This document shows, piece after piece, positions 1-6,739 of a stretch of DNA of 10,843 nucleotides. The position numbers and the translations under genes are program-made. Below the pieces are notes generated by a model that saw only the letters and a list, made by a program, of their open reading frames with translations, had not been told where the DNA came from and ran no database searches. The stretch's first letter is position 1, and each line of letters begins with the position of its first letter. This DNA comes from an uncultured Sutterella sp. (GTDB taxonomy: Bacteria > Pseudomonadota > Gammaproteobacteria > Burkholderiales > Burkholderiaceae_F), in assembly GCA_934255515.1 (NCBI GenBank), contig CAKQON010000061.1:1-10843 (forward strand). Reading direction: 5' to 3'.

Positions 1-42
1 TTCAGGCGGCATTGCCCCCTGAAAAAGCCTTGAGAGTGTCAT
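1..42 (-). CDS. start of an unidentified gene, cut by the window edge
   Basis: Only the first 14 codons are inside the window (M-T-L-S-R-L-F-Q-G-A-M-P-P-E). The start is chosen because a perfect GGAGG (minus strand, 54 to 50) lies 7 bases before the ATG at 42. It is the next gene after the deacetylase, 88 bases from that stop, on the same strand and with no strong terminator between, so it is probably the last visible member of the dap operon. The product cannot be named from so few residues; the missing aminotransferase of the acetylase pathway is one possibility, but nothing in the sequence shows it. Confidence 0.55.
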   Translation of the reverse strand, partial: MTLSRLFQGAMPPE

Positions 43-52
43 AGTGAATCCT

Positions 53-66
53 CCGTTTTTAAACGG
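53..66 (-). promoter_or_regulatory. small hairpin touching the Shine-Dalgarno of the partial gene
   Basis: On the minus strand CCGTTT-AA-AAACGG forms a 6-bp dyad whose last two G's are also the first two bases of the GGAGG ribosome binding site at 54-50. It could modulate initiation at the downstream gene or be chance; the 2-base loop means that at most about 5 pairs would form. Confidence 0.25.
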
Positions 67-130
67 GGGAGCTTCAACATCACCGTCAGGAGGCGGAACA
101 CTTCCGCTCCGGACGCGTTTGACAACCTCT

Positions 131-1234
131 TTATTCAAGCGGCAGCAGTTTCGTATAAATCTCAACCCCGCGCTCGAGCACGCCTTCGTCAAAGTTGAAG
201 CGGTCGGAATGCAGGGGAATTCCCGTGCCCGTGCCAAGGAGCATGAAGAGCCCGGGGAGCGCCTTCTGATAGAAGGCGAAGTCTTCGGCAATGAGAAGGG
301 GCTTGGGGAGCTTCTGAAGTTCCGGGATGCGCTTTTCGGCATCTTCAAAGAGCTTCCGATCGTTGATGACGGGCGGATAGCCGTCGGATTTCGTGATGCG
401 GATACCGACGGAAAGATCCTTGCTGATGCGGTCGGCGATTTCGTGGAGATGGTCCCAGGCGTAATTGAAGGCTTCGCTGCTGAAGACGCGAAGCGACCCT
501 TCGAGGTGTCCGGCGGCTGCAATGGCGTTTCTCACGGTGCCGGCCGTAACGCGGCCGAATTTGAGAGTGGACGCCGGGTCGACTTCGGATTTGAGGCGCG
601 AGAGCATCTGATCGGCCTCAACGACAAAGCGCGCCATGGCGAGAAGCGCATCCGCGCCGTCCTCGGACTTCGCAATGTGCGTGCTTTTCCCCGTAAAGTC
701 GACCGTGATTTCGTTCGACTGGGCGAGAAGCGGCCCGGGAAGAGACGCCACAACGCCCATCGGGAGATCGGGCCAGAGGTGGAACCCGTAGATCGCCGTC
801 GCGTTCTTATCCTTAAAGACCCCCGATTCGCAGATGAGGCGCGCGCCGCCGGTGGTCTCTTCTGCCGGCTGGAAAACGATGAGAACGTTCTTCGTGAGCT
901 TCGATTTGAGCCCGGCCACAACCTCGGCGAGCCCGAGCGCCATCGCCATGTGGCCGTCGTGGCCGCAGGCATGCATTTTCCCGGGATGGGTGGATTTGAA
1001 GCCCGAGTCCACGGCTTCGCAGATGGGGAGCGCATCCATGTCGGAGCGGAAGGCCACGGTCTCGGGCTTCCCGCAGTCAAAAAACGCACAGACCGCATGG
1101 CCTTCGGGCGAGAAGACTTCGCAGGGAAGGTTCGCGAGAACGCTGCGGATGTAGGCAGTCGTTTCGGGAAGGTCGAGGTCGAGTTCGGGAATGCGGTGAA
1201 GATCGCGGCGGTAGCGGGTAAGACGCTCGAGCAT
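131..1234 (-). CDS. M20 family N-acetyl-diaminopimelate deacetylase (probable)
   Basis: A 367-residue zinc amidohydrolase of the M20D/carboxypeptidase Ss1 group. It probably removes the acetyl group from N-acetyl-LL-2,6-diaminopimelate in the cytoplasm, the last acetylated step of lysine and peptidoglycan DAP synthesis. The start at 1234 gives the family-typical opening MLERLTRYRRDLHRIPELD; the longer reading from 1312 adds a proline-rich stretch and has no better ribosome site. Visible motifs are D66 in FRSDMDALP, HACGHDGH (C90, H92), the acid pair E125-E126 in FQPAEET, H152 in FHLWPD, and H342 in the C-terminal PLHSDRFNFDE. The length fits Bacillus YkuR/DapL-type deacetylases. Hippurate hydrolase and related amidohydrolases share all these motifs; the choice rests on its position just after dapH in a dap operon. 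No strong Shine-Dalgarno is visible. Confidence 0.85.
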   Translation of the reverse strand: MLERLTRYRRDLHRIPELDLDLPETTAYIRSVLANLPCEVFSPEGHAVCAFFDCGKPETVAFRSDMDALPICEAVDSGFKSTHPGKMHACGHDGHMAMALGLAEVVAGLKSKLTKNVLIVFQPAEETTGGARLICESGVFKDKNATAIYGFHLWPDLPMGVVASLPGPLLAQSNEITVDFTGKSTHIAKSEDGADALLAMARFVVEADQMLSRLKSEVDPASTLKFGRVTAGTVRNAIAAAGHLEGSLRVFSSEAFNYAWDHLHEIADRISKDLSVGIRITKSDGYPPVINDRKLFEDAEKRIPELQKLPKPLLIAEDFAFYQKALPGLFMLLGTGTGIPLHSDRFNFDEGVLERGVEIYTKLLPLE

Positions 1235-1272
1235 GACTGAAAAGGGCGGAGGCAGAGTAGGAGAATACGGAT

Positions 1273-1300
1273 CCGGCCCGGGAAATCTTCCCTGGGCCGG
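1273..1300 (-). other. intercistronic hairpin between dapH and the deacetylase gene
   Basis: CCGGCCCGGGAA and TTCCCTGGGCCGG form a 12-bp stem with one bulged base and a 3-base loop (ATC), in the 99-base gap after dapH. No T run follows on either strand, so it is a weak terminator candidate at most. A role in mRNA processing, or in lowering deacetylase expression relative to the upstream genes, is inference. Confidence 0.45.
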
Positions 1301-1333
1301 AAATGACGGCATTCAATCGGGGATGAATGCGTA

Positions 1334-2032
1334 TCAGAGGGTGCGGAGCGCGTCTTCGAGCACGGTCTTCTGGGTCGTGCGCTCATCCTTCTTCGTCTTG
1401 ATGATGCGCGCGGGAACGCCCGCGACGACGGCGCCGGCAGGAACGTCATTGATGACGACGGAGCCGGCGGCGACGACCGCGCCTTCGCCCACGTGGATGC
1501 CTTCGATCACGACGGCGTTCGCGCCCACGAAGCAGTTGTCTTCAATAATGACGGGCTTCGCGGAAGCGGGCTCAACAACTCCCGCGAGCACGGCGCCTGC
1601 GCCGATGTGGCAGTGCTTGCCCACCGTCGCGCGGCCGCCCATGACGACGCCCATGTCGATCATGGTGCCTTCGCCGATCACGGCGCCGATATTGATGATG
1701 GCGCCCATCATGACGACTGCGCCGTCGCCGATCGTGACCTGGTCGCGGATCACCGCGCCCGGCTCGATGCGGGCGTTGATGTTCTTGAGGTCAAGAAGGG
1801 GAATGGCCGAATTGCGGCAGTCGTTTTCAATGACCATGTCGTCGATCTTCTCCTTGTTCGCTTCAAGGATGGGACCGAGAACCTTCCAGTCGCCGAAGAC
1901 CACCTTGTCGCCTGCGCCGAAGACCTGGGCCGTGCCGTAGTCGATTGGAGCCTTTTCGCGGATCGTGATCTTCACGGGCGTCTTCTTTTCTGCCGTGGCG
2001 ATGTAGTGAATGATTTCCTGGGCGTTCATCAT
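1334..2032 (-). CDS. dapH: 2,3,4,5-tetrahydropyridine-2,6-dicarboxylate N-acetyltransferase
   Basis: Transfers acetyl from acetyl-CoA to tetrahydrodipicolinate, committing it to the acetylase branch of DAP/lysine synthesis. The 232 residues match the Bacillus-type DapH in length and layout. There is an N-terminal DapH domain (about residues 1-85), then a left-handed beta-helix of hexapeptide repeats (about 88-212, for example [19 protein letters not shown] and VIGEGTMID), and a short charged C-terminal tail. Characteristic stretches are [20 protein letters not shown] and [20 protein letters not shown]. This is not the longer succinyl-CoA-dependent DapD usual in Proteobacteria. Two ATG codons are adjacent (2032 and 2029); AGGA about 11 bases upstream suits the first. 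It follows dapB by 79 bases and precedes the deacetylase, in pathway order. Confidence 0.93.
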   Translation of the reverse strand: MMNAQEIIHYIATAEKKTPVKITIREKAPIDYGTAQVFGAGDKVVFGDWKVLGPILEANKEKIDDMVIENDCRNSAIPLLDLKNINARIEPGAVIRDQVTIGDGAVVMMGAIINIGAVIGEGTMIDMGVVMGGRATVGKHCHIGAGAVLAGVVEPASAKPVIIEDNCFVGANAVVIEGIHVGEGAVVAAGSVVINDVPAGAVVAGVPARIIKTKKDERTTQKTVLEDALRTL

Positions 2033-2111
2033 TTGGGTAAGCTTCCTGTTGGAATCGAGTTGCGTAAAAGTTTGAGTTTGTACGGGGGACCGTAAGAGTT
2101 CGGTATTTCTC

Positions 2112-2822
2112 TCAGGAAAAAAGAAGATCGTCCATGGTGTACCAGCCGGGGGCCCGGTTCTTCAGGCGCTCGCCCGCCTTGATGGCGCCGAGCGCGAAGA
2201 TGCGGCGGGATTCCGCACGGTGGGTGAGGGAGAGCTCCTCGTCGGGTCCGAAGAAGGAAACCGTATGGACGCCGGCAACAGTGCCGCCTCTTACGGCATG
2301 GACGCCGATTTCATTCCCCTCGCGCTTCATCATGCCCTCGCGGCCGTAGACCGTGCGGCGCTTGCCTTCAGGGTCGATCGCCCGGAGGAGGAGCTTCGCC
2401 GTTCCGCTCGGGGCATCGGCCTTCATGCGGTGATGGGTTTCGACGATTTCAATGTCGAAGTCGTCGCCGAGGAGCTTCGCGGCTTCGGCCGACAGGTGCT
2501 TGAGAACCGCCACGCCCACGGAATAGTTGGCCGAAAGAATCACCGGAGCGCACTCTGCGAGGGAGCGGATTTCGGCGGCCTCTTCGGCGCTGTACCCGGT
2601 AGTGCCGCAGACAAGCGCTGCGCCCGTCCTGCGGATGTAGGCCGCGACCTGAGGGAGCGCCGCGGGGGAGGAGAAGTCAATGAGCGCGTCGACCCGGACG
2701 AGGTTTGCGAGTTCATCAATATTTTCGGCGAGGTAGGCGCCTGCGACTTCAATACCGCGCTCTTCGGCGCAGGAGGCGATCATTTTTCCCATTCGGCCCA
2801 TGCCGACGAGCGCGATTTTCAT
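2112..2822 (-). CDS. dapB: 4-hydroxy-tetrahydrodipicolinate reductase
   Basis: Reduces 4-hydroxy-tetrahydrodipicolinate with NAD(P)H to tetrahydrodipicolinate, the second step of the DAP pathway. The nucleotide-binding loop is at the N-terminus (VGMGRMG, residues 6-12). The substrate and catalytic motif [15 protein letters not shown] occupies 128-142, with H130/H131 and K134. CGTTGY (72-77) and the C-terminal [15 protein letters not shown] and [10 protein letters not shown] are family hallmarks. At 236 residues it is shorter than the approximately 270 of E. coli DapB; the missing length lies between the Rossmann loop and DALIDFSSP, as in the compact DapB forms of some anaerobes. AAGGA lies about 6-8 bases before the ATG at 2822. 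It follows dapA by 44 bases, so the two are almost certainly co-transcribed. Confidence 0.94.
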   Translation of the reverse strand: MKIALVGMGRMGKMIASCAEERGIEVAGAYLAENIDELANLVRVDALIDFSSPAALPQVAAYIRRTGAALVCGTTGYSAEEAAEIRSLAECAPVILSANYSVGVAVLKHLSAEAAKLLGDDFDIEIVETHHRMKADAPSGTAKLLLRAIDPEGKRRTVYGREGMMKREGNEIGVHAVRGGTVAGVHTVSFFGPDEELSLTHRAESRRIFALGAIKAGERLKNRAPGWYTMDDLLFS

Positions 2823-2866
2823 GCTGAATCCTTTTTCCTGGATGTGTGTGTGTCCGAATCTGAAGC

Positions 2867-3754
2867 TCAGATGAGGCCCGCAGCCGCCATCGAGCGGCGC
2901 AGCGTCTCGCGGTGGGCTTGCGTCATCGGGCAGAGCGGGAGACGGTAGCCGCCGACGTCCTTCCCCATCAGATTGAGGGCTTCCTTCACGGGGATGGGGT
3001 TGACTTCGATGAAGAGGTCGTTCGTGACCTCGAGGAGCTTCAGCTGCAGGTCGCGCGATTCCTTCACGCGCCCTTCGAGGAAGTCCATCACCATGCGGTG
3101 GGTTTCTCTCGGAGCAACGTTCGCGAGCACCGAAATGACGCCCGAAGCGCCGAGCGCGAGCATCGGAACGATCATGTCGTCGTTGCCCGAATACATGACG
3201 AAGTCGTCGGAGAGGTGGCGGGCAATCTTCGCAGCATAGGAAATGTTGCCGCTCGCTTCCTTGATGCCGATGATGTTGGGGTGCTTCGAGAGGCGCGCCA
3301 CGTTTGCTTCCGAAATCGAGCAGCCCGTGCGGCCCGGGACGTTGTAGAGAATGCAGGGAATCTTCACCGCATCCGCGACGGTCGCGAAGTGGCGGTAGAT
3401 GCCTTCCTCGTTCGCCTTGTTGTAGTAGGGCGTGATGATGAGGAGGCCGTCGGCGCCGAGGCGCTCGAAGGCGAGCGACTTTTCAAGCATCGTGCGGGTG
3501 TCGTTCGAGCCCGAGCCGCAGATCACCGGAATGCGGCCCGCGACACGCTTCACCGTGTACTCGCAGACGGCGTTGTCCTCCTCGTGCGACATGGTGGAGG
3601 ATTCGCCGGTCGTGCCGAGGATGACGAGCGCATCGGTTTCGTTTTCGAGGTGAAAGTCGATGAGTTCGCCCAACTTCTCAAAGTTGACGGAACCGTCGTC
3701 ATTGAAGGGTGTGACGAGAGCAACGAGGGAGCCGCGTACGGGGAGTCTGGACAT
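2867..3754 (-). CDS. dapA: 4-hydroxy-tetrahydrodipicolinate synthase
   Basis: Condenses pyruvate with aspartate-4-semialdehyde, the first committed step towards DAP and lysine. It is a 295-residue TIM-barrel of the DHDPS/NAL family with the full active site visible. The Schiff-base lysine is K165 in GIKEASGN. The T48-T49 pair is in LGTTGES, Y111 in TPYYNK, and Y137 and R142 in LYNVPGRTG, each four residues after the E. coli numbering. It is the first gene of the operon, 131 bases after the attenuator T run, so its expression should be set directly by the lysine riboswitch. The Shine-Dalgarno before 3754 is poor, only AGAGCG about 10 bases upstream. Length and motifs are normal for an active enzyme. 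Confidence 0.96.
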   Translation of the reverse strand: MSRLPVRGSLVALVTPFNDDGSVNFEKLGELIDFHLENETDALVILGTTGESSTMSHEEDNAVCEYTVKRVAGRIPVICGSGSNDTRTMLEKSLAFERLGADGLLIITPYYNKANEEGIYRHFATVADAVKIPCILYNVPGRTGCSISEANVARLSKHPNIIGIKEASGNISYAAKIARHLSDDFVMYSGNDDMIVPMLALGASGVISVLANVAPRETHRMVMDFLEGRVKESRDLQLKLLEVTNDLFIEVNPIPVKEALNLMGKDVGGYRLPLCPMTQAHRETLRRSMAAAGLI

Positions 3755-3885
3755 GATGGATTTCGCTCTGAAGGGTTGAGGGTCTGGTCCTGAACGACCG
3801 TGAGGAATCTATTGTGCCTCAAGGGCGGAAGCGACCCGGGGAGAGCGGCGCTGGGAATGAAAACTCGTGCTCCCCCGCGGCGCAT

Positions 3886-3924
3886 AAAAAAGCGCCAGCA
3901 AGGTTGCAAAAGCCTTTCTGGCGC
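3886..3924 (-). terminator. intrinsic terminator of the dap leader (riboswitch expression platform)
   Basis: On the minus strand GCGCCAG-A-AAGG pairs with CCTT-G-CTGGCGC around a 9-base loop (stem 3924 to 3892), followed at once by six T's (3891-3886). It lies between the lysine aptamer and dapA with no gene of its own to end, so it is best read as the attenuator that stops transcription when lysine is bound. Confidence 0.9.
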
Positions 3925-3927
3925 AAA

Positions 3928-3958
3928 GCGGCAAAGCAGGCAGAGTGCTTAATGCCGC
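3928..3958 (-). other. leader hairpin just before the attenuator
   Basis: GCGGCA and TGCCGC (outer 6 bp) enclose AAGCA and TGCTT (inner 5 bp), with a 2-base bulge and a 7-base loop. It ends 3 bases before the terminator stem. It may be a spacer helix within the expression platform or part of an antiterminator fold; nothing in the sequence decides which. Confidence 0.5.
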
Positions 3959-4011
3959 ATATTGACCGGAAAGATAGCGCAACTGCCGGGATGCTTCATT
4001 CGTCTCTTAAT

Positions 4012-4174
4012 GAAGCCGATTCCCACCGATTGGCAGACAGTCCCGCAGGTATCTCCTGCGGACCCATCTGCGGTCCCTGCCGGGAGAAGCCGCAGATTCG
4101 GCGGTTTTGCCTTGCTTCGGGATCCCTGCCTGCCGGCTCCTCCGAAGCTTCTCGCAACCGCACCTCTATCGTTC
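4012..4174 (-). ncRNA. lysine riboswitch aptamer (L box)
   Basis: The minus strand carries the conserved lysine-aptamer core in order. GATAGAGGTGCGG (about 4170-4158) is as in the Bacillus lysC leader. P2 is GCGGTT (4161-4156) with AACCGC (4106-4101). P2a is GCTTCGG (4148-4142) with CCGAAGC (4120-4114), and GGAGGAGCC follows the first arm. Then come AAGGC and CGCCGAA, P3 ATCTGCGG with CCGCAGAT (4097-4090 and 4073-4066), P4 CCGCAGG with CCTGCGG (4061-4055 and 4049-4043), and the signature GACTGTC. A short P5 and GGGA precede the 3' strand of P1 (GAACGAT at 4174-4168 with ATCG..TTC at 4020-4012, two bases bulged). In this class, lysine binding stabilises P1 and lowers expression of the genes downstream, here the dap operon. 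Confidence 0.92.
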
Positions 4175-4192
4175 GTATCTCTAACCTTATCA

Positions 4193-4222
4193 GATGAAGC
4201 CGCCCGGGAGAGCGGCTTCATC
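4193..4222 (-). repeat. perfect 11-bp inverted repeat upstream of the aptamer
   Basis: GATGAAGCCGC and GCGGCTTCATC form an uninterrupted 11-bp stem with an 8-base loop, 18 bases before the 5' strand of riboswitch P1. There is no T run on either strand, so it is not a standard terminator for the binding-protein gene upstream. Its arm sequence recurs on the other side of the aptamer, which suggests a link to the switch. It stands in the transcript only if transcription starts further upstream; a TATAAG at 4241-4236 is a weak -10 candidate, with no good -35. Confidence 0.6.
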
Positions 4223-4295
4223 GTAAAGAGAATTGCTTATATCGGTCGATCCGGATTAAGCGACTCTTTTTCCGGGCGTCGCCCGAAAGCAGCGG

Positions 4296-5087
4296 TCAGC
4301 GCAAGAGAAGCGCTGCGGGCGGCTCTTTTCCGAACCACTTCTGATAGATCTTCGAGAATTCGCCCGACGCCTTGATGGCGCTGAGGCCCGAGTTGATGCG
4401 CTTCAGGAGCTCGGTATTCCCCTTTTTGACCGCAATGCCGAGATTTTCTTCGGTGAGCGCCACGGGAAGCGAGAGGACGCGCCCCTTGCCTGCGACGGCC
4501 GCATAGTAGTCGTTCGTCGGAATGTCGTTGATGACGGCGTCGACGCCCTTGTTCCTCAATTCAAGGAAGCACTCGTTCAGCTGGTTGAAGACCCGGACGC
4601 GGGCGTTCGGGATCTTTCTCGCGGCTTCTTCGCCCGTGGAGCCGATGGAGACGGCGAGAAGCTTCCCTTCAAGGTCCCTGGCCGTGCGGATCGTCTTGTT
4701 CTCGATGTTGACCACGACGCCCAAGCCCGCAATGTAGTAGCGGTCTGAGAAGTCGACGCTCTTCGCGCGCTCCGGCGTAATCGTGATGTCGTTGATCGCG
4801 ATGTCGATGTTTCCGGTCTTCAGGGCCGGAATGAGGCCGTCAAACGCAATGTTGCGCACCTCGACATTGAAGCCTTCGGCTTTCCCGATCGCGCGGATCA
4901 CGTCGACGTCGAAGCCAACATACTGGCCCGTCGCGGAATCGCGGGAGCCGAAGGGTGGATAGGCGGCATCCATGCCGGCAACGAGAAGGGGCTTTGAACC
5001 GGTCGCTGCCGAGAGCGGAGAGAAGGCGGCAAGGCCCGCGGCGGCGGAGCCGAGGGCGAAAAGTTTGAGGAGCGTGCGTTTGTGCAT
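4296..5087 (-). CDS. periplasmic polar amino-acid ABC transporter substrate-binding protein
   Basis: A 263-residue family-3 solute-binding protein (SBP_bac_3, as HisJ/ArtJ/LAO-binding). The start at 5087 is chosen because it begins a clean signal peptide: MHKRTLLKLF, then an alanine-rich core, with cleavage probably after about LSAA near residue 28. A longer in-frame ATG at 5126 would put 13 extra residues in front of it. Hallmarks are GMDAAYPPF (38-46), the family signature GFDVDVI (58-64), ligand-contact R107 in TPERAKS and D188 in VINDIP, and KWFGKEPP near the end. The ligand should be an amino acid; lysine or arginine is attractive because a lysine riboswitch lies just downstream, but this is inference. 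No permease or ATPase gene adjoins it, so it would have to work with components encoded elsewhere. Confidence 0.88.
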   Translation of the reverse strand: MHKRTLLKLFALGSAAAGLAAFSPLSAATGSKPLLVAGMDAAYPPFGSRDSATGQYVGFDVDVIRAIGKAEGFNVEVRNIAFDGLIPALKTGNIDIAINDITITPERAKSVDFSDRYYIAGLGVVVNIENKTIRTARDLEGKLLAVSIGSTGEEAARKIPNARVRVFNQLNECFLELRNKGVDAVINDIPTNDYYAAVAGKGRVLSLPVALTEENLGIAVKKGNTELLKRINSGLSAIKASGEFSKIYQKWFGKEPPAALLLR

Positions 5088-5133
5088 CGCAGATGTCCGG
5101 AAGAATAGAAGTGTTCCTCGAAACATACCGTAG

Positions 5134-5151
5134 CCGGCATGCTCATGCCGG
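5134..5151. repeat. inverted repeat upstream of the binding-protein gene
   Basis: CCGGCAT-GCTC-ATGCCGG, a perfect 7-bp dyad with a 4-base spacer, 47 bases before the chosen start of the binding-protein gene and 89 bases after the end of the deacylase pseudogene. No T run follows, so it is a candidate operator or mRNA hairpin rather than a terminator. Confidence 0.4.
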
Positions 5152-5240
5152 ACGCCTGTCGAGAGGTATTACGCTCCGGATCAAGAAAGCGTTCGGAAGC
5201 GGAGGCTCCGGTCCGTGAACATCGTCCTTTGGGAAGAGAA

Positions 5241-5713
5241 CTATTCGCCTTCGCGGGCCAGATCCACCCATTCATTGGGCGGCGCAGCCTTCTCGAGCCC
5301 GGAAAGCTTAAGGCGCGCCACGGTCTCTGCCGCTCCTCCCGCGGGATGGCGTTCGGGCAGCGACCTGAGGGACTCGTCAAAATAGATCGGAACGCCTCGC
5401 TTCGCCCCGATCGGCGTCATGCTGCCCGGGCCGTGCCCGGTTATTTCGAGGCGCTCTTCCGAAGGTATGAACTTCATGCTTTCCTGGAAGCGCTTGCGGA
5501 ATTTTTTGCCATCAACCCGGGGGCCCCCGCGAGCACGATGAGCGCCGGCCCGGAAAGGAGCTTTACGGCCATGGTTTTGGCAATGAGCCTCAGCTCGCAC
5601 CCGAGAAGCCGAGCGGCATCGGCTACGGTCGGGGTGGCGTCCTTTTCAAAGAAGACGATCCGGTCGAGGAGCCCGAGCGGTTCGAGCGCTTGTTGAACGG
5701 AAGCGAGCGTCAT
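5241..5713 (-). pseudogene. YbaK/ProX-type aminoacyl-tRNA deacylase, frameshifted
   Basis: The two halves of a YbaK-domain protein lie in different frames. Residues 1 to about 64 are read from 5713 (MTLASVQQALEP through the catalytic-type lysine K46 in LIAKTMAV to LIVLAG). The rest is read in the next frame from about 5520 to 5241: RVDGKKFRKRF, the glycine motif GHGPGSMTPIG, and GVPIYFDESL. Such proteins hydrolyse mischarged aminoacyl-tRNA such as Cys-tRNA(Pro). The joined length of about 157 residues equals an intact family member. The break falls in GGGGGCCCCC (5519-5528), where one base is missing relative to an intact frame. Either the gene is newly broken or the run was misread; the otherwise intact protein slightly favours the latter. 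No clear Shine-Dalgarno is visible. Confidence 0.8.
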
Positions 5714-5785
5714 GATTATCTGGAGATTCTGGTTCTGGCTGGACAGATATTTCGGAAAGGCCGTGTCGGGCCTGCCTCGTCCGGG

Positions 5786-6739
5786 CTATGAAATCAGTAC
5801 ATGGTAATCCTTCTGAAGCCGCTGATTCTGTTCGCCTTCAATCTGCCGGCGGCGTTCAATGTACCAGTCGACGAAGGTGCGCACGCGCTTCAGGCCCGCG
5901 GCTTCCGTCGTGGTGCCGATGTAGTTTTCAAGGTTCGGCACATGCCAGCCGTCCAATACCGGCATCAGGTCGCCCTTCACGATGTCCGCAAAGCAGTGGT
6001 GCGCCGGGAGGTCGAGAATGATGCCTGCTCCGGCGATGGCGGCAGCCTTGGCTGACAGAATGTTGTTGAAGCGGATTTCGGACTTGAAGCGGTAGGAGAC
6101 CTCGTCGCGGCCGAGTTGCAGGATTGCCGGATGTTCGCGGCAGTCGCCCGTGAAGAGGATGCCCGAGTGCGAGGAGAGGTCCGCGGGCTTTTTGGGGAAC
6201 CCCCGTTCGCTGAGATATTCGGGCGAGGCGCAGGCGACGAAGAGAGAGCGCGTCACCCAGTGTTCGACCAGCCACTTCTTTCTCACGGGCCCGTAGTAGA
6301 GCATGACGTCGCAGTCGCCCTTCATGTAGCCCGCGGACGCGTGGTCCACCGTCACGTCGAACGATACCTCGGGACAGATCTTCTGAAAGTCGACGAGCAT
6401 CGGGACGATCTCATGCTGCATGAAGCCCGGCATGCAGCCGAGCCGGATGCTCCCCAAGAGCGAATCCTGATTGCGGGCCAATTTCCCAAGACGGTCCTCA
6501 AACTGCTTGAGAAGGGGCTCGAGCGACGCCTGGGCTTCAAGCGCAAACTGCGTGGGCGTGATGCGGCGGCCCGAGCGCGAGAGAAGAGGCCTTCCCACTT
6601 CCTCCTCGAGTCCGGCGATGATGCGCGAGAGCTGCGCACGGTCCATGCCGTTTCTGATCGCCACGCGGGAAATTGCGCCCTCGCGGAGCACTTCAAAGAG
6701 AAGCTTCCAGACGTCAAGATCATACCGGTGCTGGGGCAT
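5786..6739 (-). CDS. LysR family transcriptional regulator (possible regulator of the AbgA-like gene)
   Basis: A 317-residue LysR-type regulator. The N-terminal winged helix-turn-helix (about residues 5-65) contains VLREGAISRVAIRNGMDRAQLSRIIAGLEEEVGRPLLSRSG, slightly divergent from the usual SxTxAA pattern. The C-terminal effector-binding domain starts at about residue 95 (SIRLGCMPGF). The start at 6739 (MPQHRYDLDVWK) is preferred over 6805 because AGGGA lies 8 bases before it and the domain then begins as usual. It is divergent from the AbgA-like hydrolase, with 404 bases between. This is the same layout as abgR and abgA in enterobacteria, so it probably controls that gene and itself from the shared region. 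The effector is unknown. Confidence 0.9.
   Translation of the reverse strand: MPQHRYDLDVWKLLFEVLREGAISRVAIRNGMDRAQLSRIIAGLEEEVGRPLLSRSGRRITPTQFALEAQASLEPLLKQFEDRLGKLARNQDSLLGSIRLGCMPGFMQHEIVPMLVDFQKICPEVSFDVTVDHASAGYMKGDCDVMLYYGPVRKKWLVEHWVTRSLFVACASPEYLSERGFPKKPADLSSHSGILFTGDCREHPAILQLGRDEVSYRFKSEIRFNNILSAKAAAIAGAGIILDLPAHHCFADIVKGDLMPVLDGWHVPNLENYIGTTTEAAGLKRVRTFVDWYIERRRQIEGEQNQRLQKDYHVLIS

Noticed and set aside
89..110. GGAGGCGGAA/TTCCGCTCC hairpin after the deacetylase stop
   Set aside because: The stem has a bulge and no T run on the minus strand, so it was not called a terminator.
44..1240. 398-codon open frame on the plus strand
   Set aside because: It is antisense to the deacetylase gene, shows no family motif, and arises from the GC-rich codon pattern of the real gene.
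2220..3793. Long plus-strand frames opposite dapB and dapA (242 and 293 codons)
   Set aside because: They are shadows of the two dap genes, whose active-site motifs are unmistakable on the minus strand.
4235..4271. GCTTA...TAAGC hairpin followed by TTTTT on the plus strand
   Set aside because: It resembles a weak terminator, but no plus-strand gene precedes it and the stem has two mismatches.
3814..4375. Plus- and minus-strand open frames across 3814-4375 (90-137 codons)
   Set aside because: They run through the riboswitch and terminator; the sequence is structured RNA and the translations look like nothing.
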